From Cronobacter turicensis z3032 (lineage in GTDB: Bacteria > Pseudomonadota > Gammaproteobacteria > Enterobacterales > Enterobacteriaceae), in contig FN543093.2 in the NCBI GenBank assembly GCA_000027065.2, forward strand, positions 1,368,074-1,432,073: a stretch of DNA of 64,000 nucleotides. Reading direction: 5' to 3'. The position numbers were made by a program, and so were the translations under genes. This document shows, piece by piece, positions 18,308 to 28,894 of the stretch; within the stretch, counting starts at the first letter, position 1; the number at the start of each line of letters is the position of its first letter. Below the pieces are notes generated by a model. That model saw only the letters and a program-made list of their open reading frames with translations, had not been told where the DNA came from and searched no databases.

Positions 18308-20356
18308 TTAAACCAGACCAGACAGCGTTAACAGCAGGTCGATGAGCTTGATGCCGATAAACGGCACCACCAGCCCGCCCAGACCGTAAATCCACAGGTT
18401 GCGGCGCAGCATCGCCGCCGCCGCGAGCGGTTTGTAACTCACGCCTTTCAGCGCCAGCGGGATCAGAAAGACGATAATCAGCGCGTTAAAGATAACGGCG
18501 CTGAGAATGGCCGATGCCGGCGAATGCAGGTGCATCACGTTCAGCGCGTTCAACTGCGGATAGGTCGCCGCGAACGCCGCCGGGATAATGGCGAAATATT
18601 TCGCCACGTCGTTGGCGATACTGAACGTCGTCAGCGAGCCGCGCGTCATCAGCATCTGTTTGCCAATGTGCACCACTTCGATAAGCTTGGTGGGGTTGGA
18701 ATCGAGATCCACCATGTTGCCCGCTTCTTTCGCCGCCTGGGTGCCGGAGTTCATTGCCACCGCCACATCGGCCTGGGCCAGCGCCGGGGCGTCGTTGGTG
18801 CCGTCGCCGGTCATCGCCACCAGCCGTCCTTCGGCCTGATACTGGCGGATCAGCGCCAGTTTCGCCTCCGGCGTCGCTTCGGAGAGAAAATCGTCCACGC
18901 CCGCTTCGGCGGCGATGGCGGCGGCGGTCAGCCGGTTATCGCCGGTGATCATCACGGTCTTAATGCCCATTTTGCGCAGCTGCGCGAAGCGCTCTTTAAT
19001 GCCGCCTTTGACGATATCTTTAAGGGCGATAACGCCGAGCACCTGCGCGCCTTCGGCCACCACCAGCGGCGTGCCCCCGGAGCGCGCCACGCCTTCCACC
19101 AGCGTGTCGACCTGCGCCGGGAACTGGCCGCCGTTGGCTTCCACATGGCGGCGAATGGCGTCCACCGAGCCTTTGCGGATCATGCGGTCCTGCACGTTGA
19201 TGCCGCTCATGCGCGTCTGCGCGGTGAAGGGCACAAAAGTGGCCTGAAGACTCTGGACGTCGCGCTCGCGCAGGTTAAAGCGCTGCTTCGCCAGCACCAC
19301 GATGCTGCGGCCTTCCGGCGTTTCATCGGCAAGCGAGGCCAGCTGGGCGGCGTCGGCGAGCGTTTTTTCACTCACGCCGGGGGCGGGCAGGAAGTCAGAC
19401 GCCTGGCGGTTGCCGAGCGTGATGGTGCCGGTTTTATCCAGCAACAGGACGTCCACATCGCCTGCGGCTTCCACCGCGCGGCCGCTGGTGGCGATAACAT
19501 TCGCGCCAAGCATCCGGCTCATGCCCGCCACGCCGATGGCCGAGAGCAGCCCGCCGATGGTGGTCGGGATCAGACACACCAGCAGCGCCACCAGCACCGT
19601 CACGCTGACCGCCGTGCCGCCGTATTGCGAGAACGGGTAGAGCGTGGCGGTCGCCAGCAGAAAGACAATCGTCAGCGCTACCAGCAGGATGGTCAGCGCG
19701 ATTTCGTTAGGGGTTTTGCGCCGCTCGGCGCTCTCCACCATCGCAATCATACGGTCAAGGAACGTCTCACCGGGGTTGACGCTGCACTGGATAACCAGCC
19801 AGTCGGAAAGAATACGCGTGCCGCCGGTCACCGAGGCGAAATCGCCGCCCGATTCACGGATAACCGGCGCCGATTCGCCGGTAATGGCGCTCTCATCCAC
19901 CGACGCGCCGCCTTCGATAACCTCGCCGTCGCACGGGATAATGTCGCCCGCTTCGACCAGGACAATATCGCCTTTACGCAGGTCAGCGGCGGGGATGTGA
20001 TCCAGCTGAGCGTCGTGATGCGGCGCGCGCAGCTTGCGGGCGAACGCGGTCTTTTTCACCCCTTTCAGGCTATTGGCCTGGGCTTTGCTGCGGCCTTCCG
20101 CCAGGGCTTCGGCGAAATTGGCGAACAGCACCGTAAACCACAGCCACAGGCTGATGGCGCCGGTAAACCGCGCCTCGCCGGGCAGTTTTCCGGCGGCGAT
20201 CGCCACGGCAATCAGCGTGGTCAAGAGGCTGCCGACCCACACGATAAACATGACCGGGTTGCGCCACTGGGCGCGCGGACTCAGTTTTTTCAGAGCATCG
20301 AAAAGCGCCTGACGAACCAGCGAGGATTCAAACAGGGCCATTTGCTTGCGACTCAT
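18308..20356 (-). CDS. kdpB: KdpB, P-type ATPase catalytic subunit
   Basis: KdpB powers high-affinity potassium import. The 682-residue product carries the P-type signature DKTGTIT with phosphorylated D307, the actuator loop TGESAPV, the nucleotide-domain KGSVDAI and hinge MITGDN and [10 protein letters not shown]. Length and D307 match E. coli. The frame stays open far upstream inside kdpA; I chose [10 protein letters not shown] at 20356 because it matches the family and has GGAG upstream. An alternative ATG at 20380 would overlap the kdpA stop by four bases and add eight residues. Confidence 0.97.
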   Translation of the reverse strand: MSRKQMALFESSLVRQALFDALKKLSPRAQWRNPVMFIVWVGSLLTTLIAVAIAAGKLPGEARFTGAISLWLWFTVLFANFAEALAEGRSKAQANSLKGVKKTAFARKLRAPHHDAQLDHIPAADLRKGDIVLVEAGDIIPCDGEVIEGGASVDESAITGESAPVIRESGGDFASVTGGTRILSDWLVIQCSVNPGETFLDRMIAMVESAERRKTPNEIALTILLVALTIVFLLATATLYPFSQYGGTAVSVTVLVALLVCLIPTTIGGLLSAIGVAGMSRMLGANVIATSGRAVEAAGDVDVLLLDKTGTITLGNRQASDFLPAPGVSEKTLADAAQLASLADETPEGRSIVVLAKQRFNLRERDVQSLQATFVPFTAQTRMSGINVQDRMIRKGSVDAIRRHVEANGGQFPAQVDTLVEGVARSGGTPLVVAEGAQVLGVIALKDIVKGGIKERFAQLRKMGIKTVMITGDNRLTAAAIAAEAGVDDFLSEATPEAKLALIRQYQAEGRLVAMTGDGTNDAPALAQADVAVAMNSGTQAAKEAGNMVDLDSNPTKLIEVVHIGKQMLMTRGSLTTFSIANDVAKYFAIIPAAFAATYPQLNALNVMHLHSPASAILSAVIFNALIIVFLIPLALKGVSYKPLAAAAMLRRNLWIYGLGGLVVPFIGIKLIDLLLTLSGLV

Positions 20357-20376
20357 GGATAGCGACTCCGCAATGG

Positions 20377-22059
20377 TCATTTCACAAAAGAAAGGTGTTC
20401 CGCGACCGGGCCTAAGGCGAGGGCGGGGATGAACGTCAGGGCGCCGACCAGCAGCACCGTGCCCGTCAGCAGGCCGATAAACAGCGCGCCGTGGGTGGGC
20501 AGCGTGCCGGGGCTTGCGGGCTGCGCTTTTTTTGCGGCGAGCGAGCCGGCTATCGCCATCACCGGGATAATCACCAGGAAGCGGCCGAACCACATGCAAA
20601 AGGCCAGCAGCAGGTTCCAGAACGGCGTGTTGGCGCTAAGGCCGCCGAAGGCGCTGCCGTTGTTATTGGCGGCAGACGAAACGGCATAAAGCACTTCGCT
20701 AAAGCCGTGAATGCCGGGGTTGAACATGCCCGCCCGGCCCGCGTCGGTCATCATGGCCAGCGCCGTGCCGAGCAGCACCAGCGCAGGCGTGACCAGAATC
20801 GCCAGCGCGGTCATTTTCATCTCGCGCACGTCGATTTTTTTGCCAAGGTATTCCGGCGTGCGCCCAATCATCAGGCCCGCGATAAACACGCCCAGCAGCA
20901 CGAACAGCAGCATTCCGTACAGCCCGGAGCCGACGCCACCGAAGACCACTTCGCCAATCTGCATCAGCCACATCGGGATCATGCCGCCGAGGGCGGTAAA
21001 GGAGTCATGCATGGCGTTTACCGCGCCGCAGGAGGCCGACGTAGTGACGACGGCAAACAGGCTGCTCGCGAGAATGCCAAAGCGGCTCTCTTTACCTTCC
21101 ATATTGGCGGCGCTGTCGGCGCCAGGCGTGAGGAAGTGAGGATTGCCGGTGGTTTCGGCCCACATTACCAGCGCCACGCAGACCACGAAAATCACCGTCA
21201 TGGTCCAGAGAATGGCGCGGCCCTGGCGCGCGTCGCCCACCGCATCGCCAAAGGCGAAGCAGAGCGCCGCCGGGATCAGAAAGATAGCCAGCATCTGCAC
21301 GAAGTTGGTTAGCGCGGTCGGGTTCTCAAACGGGTGCGAGGAGTTGGCGTTAAAGAAGCCGCCGCCGTTGGTGCCGAGCATTTTAATCGCCTCCTGCGAC
21401 GCCACCGGCCCCATCGGCAACATCTGGCGCGCGCCTTCCAGCGTGGTGAAGGGCTGGTAGGCCGAGAAGTTCTGAATAGCGCCTTGCTGAATAAAGAACA
21501 GCGCGATAATCAGCGCGATCGGCATCAGCACCCACAGCGTGACGCGGGTGAGATCCTGCCAGGCGTTGCCAAGCGTCGTCGCCGACTGGCGGGCAAAGGC
21601 GCGGATAAGCGCAAACGCCACCGCGATGCCGGTCGCCGCCGAAAGGAAATTCTGCACCGCGAGGCCCGCCATCTGGCTGAAATAGCTGACGGTGCTTTCG
21701 CCCGCGTAAGATTGCCAGTTGGTATTGGCGACGAAACTCACCGCCGTATTGAGCGCCAGATGCCAGGAGAGCCCCGGCAGGTTCTGCGGGTTAAGCGGCA
21801 GAACGCCCTGACACATCAGGATGGTGAACAGCAGCACCAGACCCAGCGTATTAAACAGCAGGATCGCCAGCAGATAGCGCTTCCAGTCCATCTCCTCCTG
21901 ACGAATGCCGAGCACGGCCCAGAGCACACGCTCCACGCCGCCCACGCCCGGTAAGGGATCGCCGTTAATCAGCCGGGCCAGCAGGCTGCCCAGCGGTTTC
22001 GCCAGCGCCATCAGCACCAGCAGAAAACTGGCGATAAGTAAAAATGCGGACGCCGCCAT
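20377..22059 (-). CDS. kdpA: KdpA, potassium-binding channel-like subunit
   Basis: KdpA is the channel-like subunit that selects potassium, related to the SKT potassium-transporter superfamily. The 560-residue protein is hydrophobic throughout, with filter-type loops such as [18 protein letters not shown] in the second repeat and [12 protein letters not shown] in the third. E. coli KdpA is 557 residues. Its ATG overlaps the kdpF stop (TGATG), so the two are translationally coupled. Confidence 0.97.
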   Translation of the reverse strand: MAASAFLLIASFLLVLMALAKPLGSLLARLINGDPLPGVGGVERVLWAVLGIRQEEMDWKRYLLAILLFNTLGLVLLFTILMCQGVLPLNPQNLPGLSWHLALNTAVSFVANTNWQSYAGESTVSYFSQMAGLAVQNFLSAATGIAVAFALIRAFARQSATTLGNAWQDLTRVTLWVLMPIALIIALFFIQQGAIQNFSAYQPFTTLEGARQMLPMGPVASQEAIKMLGTNGGGFFNANSSHPFENPTALTNFVQMLAIFLIPAALCFAFGDAVGDARQGRAILWTMTVIFVVCVALVMWAETTGNPHFLTPGADSAANMEGKESRFGILASSLFAVVTTSASCGAVNAMHDSFTALGGMIPMWLMQIGEVVFGGVGSGLYGMLLFVLLGVFIAGLMIGRTPEYLGKKIDVREMKMTALAILVTPALVLLGTALAMMTDAGRAGMFNPGIHGFSEVLYAVSSAANNNGSAFGGLSANTPFWNLLLAFCMWFGRFLVIIPVMAIAGSLAAKKAQPASPGTLPTHGALFIGLLTGTVLLVGALTFIPALALGPVAEHLSFVK

Positions 22060-22148
22060 CAGAACGCCTCCGCATTAATCAGGGCGTATACCAGATAGCC
22101 CAGCAACAGAAAAACCAGCACGATGCCGGTTATCAGGCCTGCACTCAC
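22059..22148 (-). CDS. kdpF: KdpF, small stabilising subunit of the Kdp ATPase
   Basis: A 29-codon ORF with a GTG start after ATGGAGGTGGATT encodes a single hydrophobic helix ([19 protein letters not shown]...) ending in ALINAEAF. It is nearly identical to E. coli KdpF, a one-helix peptide that binds the KdpA/KdpB interface and stabilises the complex. The stop overlaps the kdpA start by one base. Too short for standard ORF calling, but length, sequence and position are diagnostic. Confidence 0.95.
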   Translation of the reverse strand: MSAGLITGIVLVFLLLGYLVYALINAEAF

Positions 22149-22230
22149 AATCCACCTCCATGGGGGTTTTTGGAATATGGGCAGAGGGTAGGGATTCGGG
22201 CGTAAAGGTTTCGCAAAAATCGCGAAGCGA

Positions 22231-22251
22231 GGTGTAAAAAAAATATAAAAA
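22231..22251 (-). promoter_or_regulatory. KdpE operator of kdpFABCDE
   Basis: On the minus strand the segment reads TTTTTATA, then a run of eight T, then ACACC. This T-rich element closely resembles the E. coli KdpE binding site as I remember it and lies about 80 bases upstream of kdpF. The core promoter itself could not be pinned down. Confidence 0.7.
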
Positions 22252-22463
22252 TGGCAAAAGCCATGATTTAACTGCGGGTTAGTATTTCTTTAACCATTTT
22301 GTAACTTATTTACGATATCAATTGTAAAGATGGTAAGAATTCGCACTAAAAGCTGGTCGGATGAGTAGTAAAATTACAGGCAAAGCGATACAATTTTAAC
22401 CAGCTCACAGAATCCGGTTTCCGGCCTTGATTGCCGGGCATGTACAGAAAGGGGGAAAAACCT

Positions 22464-22670
22464 ATGTCTTTATATAAAAAATATCCTGCGCATCAGGTCT
22501 TCCTGCGTCGCGCGCTGGTGCTGGTGGTTGGCATTGCGGCCCTGCCGGTGATGCTGTTCTGGAAAGATCGCGCGCGTTTCTACAGCTATCTGCATCGTGT
22601 GTGGTCGAAAACCAGCGATCAGCCGGTCTGGATGGCGCAGGCTGAACAAACCGCCTGCTATTTTTACTGA
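22464..22670 (+). CDS. ybfA: YbfA, small membrane protein of unknown function
   Basis: A 68-residue protein with one hydrophobic segment near residues 14-32 ([20 protein letters not shown]) followed by the strongly conserved [21 protein letters not shown]. It has the same length as E. coli YbfA, whose role is unknown. The start at 22464 was chosen over one 11 codons upstream because GGGGGAAAAACCT gives a ribosome-binding site there. It is divergent from kdp across about 315 bases and ends in its own terminator. Confidence 0.9.
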   Translation: MSLYKKYPAHQVFLRRALVLVVGIAALPVMLFWKDRARFYSYLHRVWSKTSDQPVWMAQAEQTACYFY

Positions 22671-22690
22671 TTCATACCACACCCTGAAAA

Positions 22691-22715
22691 ACCGCTCACG
22701 CCGAGCGGTTTTTTT
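22691..22715 (+). terminator. Intrinsic terminator after ybfA
   Basis: The stem ACCGCTC-ACGCC-GAGCGGT is followed by a run of T residues, 20 bases past the ybfA stop. Confidence 0.9.
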
Positions 22716-22820
22716 ATGCCTGCGAATACGGCGCGCCGCTGCGTTTTTCGCTGTCATCAGGCTGGTGTTAACAGGCCGCCTCTGGCTACACTGAGAGTGT
22801 ATAAAAATGAGGATGGCCGA

Positions 22821-23774
22821 ATGACTATAAAAATCCCTGTTGGCATTAGCGCCTGTCTTTTAGGGGAAAACGTGCGTTTCGACGGCGGCCATAAACGGCT
22901 CGCCTTTGCGGTGGAGGAGCTGGCGCCCTGGGTGAAGTATGAGCCCGTCTGCCCGGAAATGGCCGTCGGCCTGCCGGTGCCGCGCCCGGCGTTGCGTCTG
23001 GTGAAAACCGATGAAGGCCTGGCGCTGCGTTTTAGCGATAAGCGCGAGGGCGATTTAACCGGCGAGATGGAAACCTTTTCGCGCGAGCGCGTCAGCCGTC
23101 TGGATCACCTGTGCGGCTATATCGTCTGCGCTAAATCGCCAAGCTGCGGCATGGAGCGCGTGCGCGTCTACGATGCGGACGGCAAAAACAACCGTAAAGC
23201 CGGTCGCGGCATCTTCACCGAGATCCTGATGAACGCGCTGCCGTGGCTGCCGGTGGAAGAGGACGGACGTTTGTATGATCCGGGCATTCGCGAAAACTTC
23301 GTCGAGCGCATCTATACCCTACATGAGCTCCACGCGCTGCGCGCCGAAGGGCTGACGCGCGGCAATCTGATCGCCTTTCACAGCCGCTATAAGCTTCTGC
23401 TGCTGGCGCACTCGCAGCCGCTCTACCGTGAGCTGGGGCGCTTCGTGGCGGCTATCGACCAGTGGGACTCGCTGGAGGCGTATTTTGAAGAGTATCGCCT
23501 GCGTCTGATGGCGCTGCTTTCCATTCAGGCGACCCGCCGTAACCACACCAACGTACTGATGCACGTGCAGGGCTATTTCCGCAACCAGCTCAACGGGCGT
23601 CAGCGTCAGGAGCTTTCCACGCTTATCGACCGTTACCGTCAGGGCACGCAACCGCTGCTGGCGCCGGTGACGCTGCTCAAGCACTACATGGCGGAATACC
23701 CTGACCCTTACCTTGATCAACAACGCTACTTCGAGCCCTACCCGGAAGCGCTGCGCCTGCGCTACGGTCGTTAA
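22821..23774 (+). CDS. ybgA: Two-domain YbgA (DUF523 + DUF1722)
   Basis: The 317-residue protein joins two domains of unknown function. Residues about 1-150 are DUF523-like, with GISACLLGENVRFDGG, YEPVCPEMAVGLPVPRPALRL and the cysteine motif VCAKSPSCGMERV, which suggests metal or cluster binding. The rest is DUF1722-like (LHELHALRAEGLTRGNLIAFHSRYK, LLAHSQPLYRELGRFV, HTNVLMHVQGYF). E. coli K-12 YbgA (about 170 residues) contains only the second domain. The start at 22821 matches the beginning of DUF523; the frame extends upstream into the ybfA terminator. It lies 12 bases before phrB, so the pair is probably cotranscribed; a link to DNA repair has been suggested from this neighbourhood only. 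Confidence 0.85.
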   Translation: MTIKIPVGISACLLGENVRFDGGHKRLAFAVEELAPWVKYEPVCPEMAVGLPVPRPALRLVKTDEGLALRFSDKREGDLTGEMETFSRERVSRLDHLCGYIVCAKSPSCGMERVRVYDADGKNNRKAGRGIFTEILMNALPWLPVEEDGRLYDPGIRENFVERIYTLHELHALRAEGLTRGNLIAFHSRYKLLLLAHSQPLYRELGRFVAAIDQWDSLEAYFEEYRLRLMALLSIQATRRNHTNVLMHVQGYFRNQLNGRQRQELSTLIDRYRQGTQPLLAPVTLLKHYMAEYPDPYLDQQRYFEPYPEALRLRYGR

Positions 23775-23786
23775 ACAAGGAGTGTT

Positions 23787-25208
23787 ATGACCACGCATCT
23801 GGTCTGGTTTCGCGCGGATTTGCGCGTTAACGACAACCTGGCGCTCGCCGCCGCCTGCCGGGACCCCGACGCGCGGGTTATCGGCCTGTTTATCGCCACC
23901 CCGCAGCAGTGGCGCGATCACACCCTCGCGCCGCGTCAGGCGGCATTTATTCACCAAAACCTGGAAGCGCTGCAACAGGCGCTGGCGACGCGGGGGATTG
24001 CGCTGTTTACGCGCGAGGCGCCCGATTTCGCCGCCGCCGTTGACGCGCTGGCCGCGTTTTGCGACGAGCAGCAGGTTGCGGCGCTCTTTTACAACTATCA
24101 GTATGAGCTGAACGAAGCGCGACGCGACGCCGCCGTGGCGCGCAGGCTGGAGGGCCGCGTCGCCTGTCAGGGCTTTGACGACAGCGTGATGCTGCCGCCC
24201 GGAAGCGCCGTGACCGGCAACGGCGAGATGTATAAAGTGTTCACCCCTTACAGCCGGGCGTTTATACGCCGTCTCGGCGAGGGGTTGCCGCCGTGCGTCA
24301 GCGCGCCGAAGCCACGCGCGGGCGGGGCGCTAACCGATGCGCCTGCGCTTGCGCCGTTTGATTATCCGTGTGAGACGCCGGACGGCATGCTCTTCCCGGC
24401 AGGTGAAGAGGCCGCGCTCAAACGCCTGCGCGACTTTTGCCGGCATGACGCAGGCGACTACCCGGAAAAACGCGATTTCCCGGCCATTCGCGGCACCAGT
24501 TTGCTGTCGCCCTATCTCGCCATTGGGGTGCTTTCCCCACGCCAGTGCCTGCATCGTCTGTTAACCGAACACCCGCGCGCGCTGGAAGGCGGCAGCGGGG
24601 CGGTATGGCTGAATGAGCTTATCTGGCGCGAATTCTACCGGCATTTGATCGTCGCCTGGCCGCACCTGTGCCGCCATCAGCCGTTTATCGACTGGACGGC
24701 GCGGGTGGCGTGGCAGCGCAACGACGCGCATTTTCAGGCATGGTGCGAAGGCAACACGGGGTATCCGATTGTCGACGCCGCGATGCGCCAGATGAACGCC
24801 ACCGGCTGGATGCACAACCGGCTGCGGATGATCACTGCGAGCTTTCTGGTCAAAGACTTACTGGTCGACTGGCGGCGCGGCGAACGCTATTTTATGTCGC
24901 AACTGATTGATGGCGACTTTGCCGCCAATAACGGCGGCTGGCAGTGGGCCGCGTCTACCGGCACCGACGCCGCGCCCTATTTCCGCATCTTTAACCCCAC
25001 GACACAGGGGCAGCGGTTTGACGCCGAGGGCGAGTTTATCCGCCGCTGGGTGCCGGAGCTTAGCCATATTCCCGGCAAGGCCGTGCATGAGCCGCATGTC
25101 TGGGCGAAGAAAAACGGTAAGGCGCTGCGTTACCCGCAGCCCATCGTCGACCATAAACAGGCGCGCGTTGCGACGCTCGCGGCGTATGAAGCGGCCCGCA
25201 AAGAATAA
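23787..25208 (+). CDS. phrB: Deoxyribodipyrimidine photolyase
   Basis: PhrB repairs cyclobutane pyrimidine dimers with blue light using FAD and a methenyltetrahydrofolate antenna. The 473-residue product has the N-terminal Rossmann antenna domain (HLVWFRADLRVNDNLAL) and the C-terminal FAD domain with WLNELIWREFYRHL, CEGNTGYPIVDAAMRQMNATGWMHNRLRM and DGDFAANNGGWQWAASTGTDAAPYFRIFNP, the class-I photolyase signatures, including the electron-transfer tryptophans. E. coli PhrB is 472 residues. It is preceded by AAGGAGTGTT and followed 10 bases later by ybgI; dtpD, which separates these genes in E. coli, is absent. Confidence 0.97.
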   Translation: MTTHLVWFRADLRVNDNLALAAACRDPDARVIGLFIATPQQWRDHTLAPRQAAFIHQNLEALQQALATRGIALFTREAPDFAAAVDALAAFCDEQQVAALFYNYQYELNEARRDAAVARRLEGRVACQGFDDSVMLPPGSAVTGNGEMYKVFTPYSRAFIRRLGEGLPPCVSAPKPRAGGALTDAPALAPFDYPCETPDGMLFPAGEEAALKRLRDFCRHDAGDYPEKRDFPAIRGTSLLSPYLAIGVLSPRQCLHRLLTEHPRALEGGSGAVWLNELIWREFYRHLIVAWPHLCRHQPFIDWTARVAWQRNDAHFQAWCEGNTGYPIVDAAMRQMNATGWMHNRLRMITASFLVKDLLVDWRRGERYFMSQLIDGDFAANNGGWQWAASTGTDAAPYFRIFNPTTQGQRFDAEGEFIRRWVPELSHIPGKAVHEPHVWAKKNGKALRYPQPIVDHKQARVATLAAYEAARKE

Positions 25209-25218
25209 GAGAGAAACC

Positions 25219-25962
25219 ATGAAAAACAGCGAACTGGAACAACTGATTAACGACAAACTCAACAGCGCCACGTTCAGCGACTACGCCCCGAACGGCTTAC
25301 AGGTTGAGGGCCGCGACGAGGTGCGCAGAATCGTCACCGGCGTCACCGCAAGCCAGGCGCTGCTGGATGAAGCGGTGCGCCTGGAAGCGGACGCGGTGAT
25401 TGTGCATCACGGTTATTTCTGGAAAGGGGAATCGCCGGTCGTACGCGGCATGAAGCGCAACCGCCTGAAAACGCTGCTGACTAACGACATAAACCTCTAC
25501 GGCTGGCATCTGCCGCTCGATGCGCACCCGCAGCTTGGCAATAACGTCCAGCTGGCGCAGTTGCTCGGCATTGAAGTGAAGGGCGAGATCGAGCCGCTGG
25601 TGCCGTGGGGCGAGCTGGCGATGGCGGTGTCAGGCCCGGAGTTCGCCTCCTGGCTTGAAGCGCGTCTCGGCCGTCGTCCGCTGTGGTGCGGCGATACCGG
25701 GCCGGATCTGATTAAGCGCGTCGCCTGGTGTACCGGCGGCGGACAGAGCTTTATCGACAGCGCGGCGCGTTTCGGCGTCGACGCTTTTATCACTGGCGAA
25801 GTCTCCGAACAGACCATCCACTCGGCGCGCGAGCAGTCGCTGCATTTCTACGCGGCAGGCCACCACGCCACCGAGCGCGGCGGCATTCGCGCGCTCAGCG
25901 AATGGCTGAACGAAACCACCGATCTGGACGTGACCTTTATCGACATCCCGAATCCGGCTTAA
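25219..25962 (+). CDS. ybgI: YbgI, NIF3-family metal-binding protein
   Basis: The 247-residue protein belongs to the NIF3 (DUF34) family, which forms toroidal hexamers with a dinuclear metal site; the family is annotated as GTP cyclohydrolase type 2-like but the cellular role is unresolved. Metal-binding histidines lie in [11 protein letters not shown] and the C-terminal [12 protein letters not shown], with the acidic [16 protein letters not shown] between. The frame extends upstream inside phrB; AAGAGAGAAACC before 25219 and the E. coli N-terminus fix the start. Length is identical to E. coli. pxpB follows after 20 bases. Confidence 0.95.
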   Translation: MKNSELEQLINDKLNSATFSDYAPNGLQVEGRDEVRRIVTGVTASQALLDEAVRLEADAVIVHHGYFWKGESPVVRGMKRNRLKTLLTNDINLYGWHLPLDAHPQLGNNVQLAQLLGIEVKGEIEPLVPWGELAMAVSGPEFASWLEARLGRRPLWCGDTGPDLIKRVAWCTGGGQSFIDSAARFGVDAFITGEVSEQTIHSAREQSLHFYAAGHHATERGGIRALSEWLNETTDLDVTFIDIPNPA

Positions 25963-25982
25963 TCAATACAAGAGAGGAAAAC

Positions 25983-26639
25983 GTGCAGCGAGCCCGTTGT
26001 TATCTGTTAGGCGAAAGCGCCGTGGTACTGGAGCTGGAGCCGCCCGTAACACTTGCCAGCCAGCAGCGCATCTGGGGGCTGGTGCAGCGCCTCGCAGAGG
26101 TCCCCGCCGTGGTGGAAGTCATTCCCGGCATGAATAACATTACCGTGATGCTGCGCGAGCCGGAAACGATGGCGCTGGACGCTATCGAGCGGCTGCAACG
26201 CTGGTGGGAGGAGAGCGAAGCCATCATCCCCGACGCGCGGCGCATCGAGATTCCGGTGGTGTACGGCAAAGACGCCGGGCCGGATTTGGCGGTTGTGGCG
26301 AACCACGCCGGGCTCAGTGAAAAGCAGGTGGTCGAGATGCACGCGCAGGTCGATTACGTGGTCTATTTTATCGGCTTTCAACCGGGCTTCCCGTATCTCG
26401 GCGGGCTGGCGCCGGCGCTTGCCACGCCGCGTCGCGCCGAGCCGCGTCTTCAGGTGCCCGCAGGCTCGGTCGGCATCGGCGGCAGCCAGACCGGCATCTA
26501 TCCGCTGCCCACGCCTGGCGGCTGGCAGATTATTGGCCATACGCCGCTTGCGCTGTTTAACCCGCACAATAACCCGCCGGGCCTGCTCGCGCCGGGCGAT
26601 ACCGTGCGCTTCGTGCCGCAAAAGGAGGGCGTATGCTGA
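25983..26639 (+). CDS. pxpB: 5-oxoprolinase subunit PxpB
   Basis: PxpB (YbgJ) is a subunit of the prokaryotic ATP-dependent 5-oxoprolinase PxpABC, which opens 5-oxoproline (pyroglutamate) to glutamate. The 218-residue protein belongs to the allophanate-hydrolase subunit 1 (KipI) family, with [31 protein letters not shown] and [11 protein letters not shown] motifs. It starts with GTG at 25983 (after AGAGAGGAAAAC), as in E. coli, and overlaps pxpC by seven bases. Confidence 0.95.
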   Translation: MQRARCYLLGESAVVLELEPPVTLASQQRIWGLVQRLAEVPAVVEVIPGMNNITVMLREPETMALDAIERLQRWWEESEAIIPDARRIEIPVVYGKDAGPDLAVVANHAGLSEKQVVEMHAQVDYVVYFIGFQPGFPYLGGLAPALATPRRAEPRLQVPAGSVGIGGSQTGIYPLPTPGGWQIIGHTPLALFNPHNNPPGLLAPGDTVRFVPQKEGVC

Positions 26640-27565
26640 AGATTATTCGCGCGGGCATCCACGCCACTCTTCAGGACAGCGGTCGTTTCGGGCTGCGCCA
26701 GTATGGCGTGAGCCAGTGCGGCGCGCTGGATGGCCCGTCGCTGCAAATCGCCAATCTGCTGGTAGGCAACGATCCGCACGCGGCGGCGCTGGAGATAACG
26801 CTCGGTCAGTGCGTGGTGGAGTTCACCGAAGATACCTGGTTTGCGCTTACCGGCGCGGGCTGCGACGCGACGCTTGACGAACGCGCCGTCTGGACCGGCT
26901 GGCGGCTGCTCGCCCGCGCGGGCCAGCGCCTGAGCCTGAAGCTGCCGCGCCGCGGCATGCGCAGCTATCTGGCCCTGGCGGGCGGTTTCGACGTGCCGGA
27001 AGTCATGGGCTCGCGCAGTACCGATGTGAAAGCGGGCGTCGGCGGTTTTGAAGGGCGGCTCCTGTGCGACGGTGATGAACTGCCCGTCAATCCGCCGACG
27101 CGTCATTTCCGCGAGGCGCGCGGCGTGAAGCAACTGCTGTGGGGCAACCGCATTCGCGCGCTGCCGGGGCCGGAGTATCACGAATTCAGCCACGAGGCGA
27201 AAGAAGCCTTCTGGCGCACGCCGTGGCAGTTAAGCCCGCAGAGTAACCGCATGGGTTACCGGCTGCACGGTCATGTGCTGGAGCGCACCACCGAACGCGA
27301 CCTGGTGTCTCACGGCCTGCTGCCGGGCGTGGTGCAGGTGCCGCACGGCGGGCAGCCCATCGTGCTGATGAACGACGCCCAGACTACTGGCGGCTATCCG
27401 CGCATCGCGTGCGTGATCGACGCCGATCGCTATAACCTGGCGCAACTGCGCCTGGGCGAGCCGATTCACTTCGTGCAGTGCTCCATCGAAGAGGCGCTAC
27501 AGGCGCGCAGCGACCGGGCGCGTTACCTTGAACAACTGGCATGGCGGCTTAACGATGAAGATTGA
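26633..27565 (+). CDS. pxpC: 5-oxoprolinase subunit PxpC
   Basis: PxpC (YbgK) is the allophanate-hydrolase subunit 2 (KipA) family partner of PxpB in 5-oxoprolinase. The 310-residue product shows [22 protein letters not shown] at the N-terminus and [39 protein letters not shown] later, typical of this family. It overlaps pxpB upstream and pxpA downstream (11 bases), so the three subunits are translated as one coupled unit. Confidence 0.95.
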   Translation: MLKIIRAGIHATLQDSGRFGLRQYGVSQCGALDGPSLQIANLLVGNDPHAAALEITLGQCVVEFTEDTWFALTGAGCDATLDERAVWTGWRLLARAGQRLSLKLPRRGMRSYLALAGGFDVPEVMGSRSTDVKAGVGGFEGRLLCDGDELPVNPPTRHFREARGVKQLLWGNRIRALPGPEYHEFSHEAKEAFWRTPWQLSPQSNRMGYRLHGHVLERTTERDLVSHGLLPGVVQVPHGGQPIVLMNDAQTTGGYPRIACVIDADRYNLAQLRLGEPIHFVQCSIEEALQARSDRARYLEQLAWRLNDED

Positions 27566-28289
27566 TCTTAACGCCGATCTCGGCGAAGGCTGCGGCAACG
27601 ATGCGCTGCTGATGCCGTTGATTAGCTCCGCCAACATCGCCTGCGGCTTCCACGCGGGCGATGCGCAGACGATGCGCGAGAGCGTGCGGCTGGCGCTGGC
27701 GCACGGCGTGGCGATTGGCGCGCATCCGGGGTTTGCGGATCGTGAAAACTTCGGCCGCACGGCGATGCAGCTGCCGCCGGAGACGATTTACGCCGAGACG
27801 CTCTATCAGGTCGGCGCGCTCGCCGCCATCGCTCGCGCCGAGGGCGGCAGGCTGGCGCACGTGAAACCGCACGGGATGCTCTATAACCAGGCGGCGAAAG
27901 ACGCAGCGCTTGCCGACGCCATCGCGCAGGCGGTGAAGGATGTTGATGCGACGCTGATTCTGGTGGGGCTGGCGGGCAGTGAGCTGATTCGCGCAGGCGC
28001 GCGTTATCAGCTCGCCACGCGCGAAGAAGTCTTCGCCGATCGCGGTTATCTGGCCGACGGCGCGCTGGTGCCGCGCAGCGAGCCGGGCGCGTTGATTGAG
28101 GATGACGACGAGGCGGTGTCGCGCACGCTGATGATGGTGCAGGAAGGGCGGGTGCGCAGCCGTGACGGCGCATGGGCGGCGGTGAATGCCCAGACGGTCT
28201 GCCTGCATGGCGACGGCGCGCACGCGCTGGCGTTCGCGCGCCGGTTACGCGAGGCGTTCGACGCGCGCCAGATTCAGGTCAGCGCGTGA
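27555..28289 (+). CDS. pxpA: 5-oxoprolinase subunit PxpA
   Basis: PxpA (YbgL) is the LamB/YcsF-family subunit of 5-oxoprolinase. The 244-residue product opens [20 protein letters not shown] and has [26 protein letters not shown] and VKPHGMLYN, the conserved LamB/YcsF motifs with likely catalytic acid and histidine residues. The frame extends nine codons upstream, but the start at 27555 gives the family N-terminus. It is the last gene of pxpBCA and ends one base before a convergent regulator gene; in E. coli nei follows instead. Confidence 0.95.
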   Translation: MKIDLNADLGEGCGNDALLMPLISSANIACGFHAGDAQTMRESVRLALAHGVAIGAHPGFADRENFGRTAMQLPPETIYAETLYQVGALAAIARAEGGRLAHVKPHGMLYNQAAKDAALADAIAQAVKDVDATLILVGLAGSELIRAGARYQLATREEVFADRGYLADGALVPRSEPGALIEDDDEAVSRTLMMVQEGRVRSRDGAWAAVNAQTVCLHGDGAHALAFARRLREAFDARQIQVSA

Positions 28290-28290
28290 T

Positions 28291-28839
28291 TCACAGCGAT
28301 GCCGCCGCCCGCGCGGCGGTGTCGTAAAGCGAGGCGATGGTGCGCAGCAGTTGCGCCGTTTCGCCAATCGCCGCGCCCGGTATCCCGCTCTCGACCTGAA
28401 TCGCGATAAGACACGTTTCGCGCACGTCGCGGTATTTCATACACAGCGCTTTGCCTTCATCCGTCGTCGAGAAATAGAGCTCTTTACCCACCTTTTCACT
28501 GGTCACATAGCCCGCTTTCACCAGCTTTTTCAGCGCGTAGGTCACCACGTGCGTGTCTTCCACGTTGAGCACAAAGCAGATATCCGCGAGCTTTTTCTTG
28601 CGGTTGCGGTGGTTAACGTGATGCAACAGCGAGACGTCAAACGCGCCCATATCCGGCTCGCCCGCCGCCGTCATGCAGCGCACCATCCATTTGTTAAACG
28701 CGTTGCTGGTCATGATCAGCGCGTATTCCAGCTCCGATAACTCCGCGCAGCGCGCCGACACCAGGTGGCGGGACGAGACAATGCGCCCGTCAGTAATATC
28801 GTCGTTATCACTTGATACAACCGGTTTTTTACGGCTCAT
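28291..28839 (-). CDS. MarR-like winged-helix regulator next to the 5-oxoproline genes
   Basis: The 182-residue protein has a winged-helix DNA-binding domain of the MarR type (about residues 70-140: FDVSLLHHVNHRNRKKKLADICFVLN, EDTHVVTYALKKLVKAGYVTSEKVGKELYFSTTDEGK). The frame extends 22 codons upstream; MSRKKPVVSS with AGGAGAGAAAGGGACGCC before it is the better start. It is convergent with pxpA with a one-base gap and divergent from the DUF969-DUF979-DUF2891 genes across 246 bases. That arrangement is usual for a local regulator of the divergent operon, perhaps responding to the transported substrate. Ligand and targets are unknown. An AT-rich inverted repeat upstream is a candidate operator. 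Confidence 0.75.
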   Translation of the reverse strand: MSRKKPVVSSDNDDITDGRIVSSRHLVSARCAELSELEYALIMTSNAFNKWMVRCMTAAGEPDMGAFDVSLLHHVNHRNRKKKLADICFVLNVEDTHVVTYALKKLVKAGYVTSEKVGKELYFSTTDEGKALCMKYRDVRETCLIAIQVESGIPGAAIGETAQLLRTIASLYDTAARAAASL

Positions 28840-28894
28840 GGCGTCCCTTTCTCTCCTGTGGGTATTGGCAAAAACTATAAAACGACACCGACAA

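Noticed and set aside
18524..20362. 612-codon open frame antisense to kdpB
   Set aside because: Pure shadow of a conserved ATPase gene; composition extremely rich in His, Arg and Gln; no start signal or family match.
20357..20599. Long upstream extension of kdpB
   Set aside because: It runs inside the kdpA gene in another frame and is not kept in the family; the internal MSRKQ start matches known KdpB.
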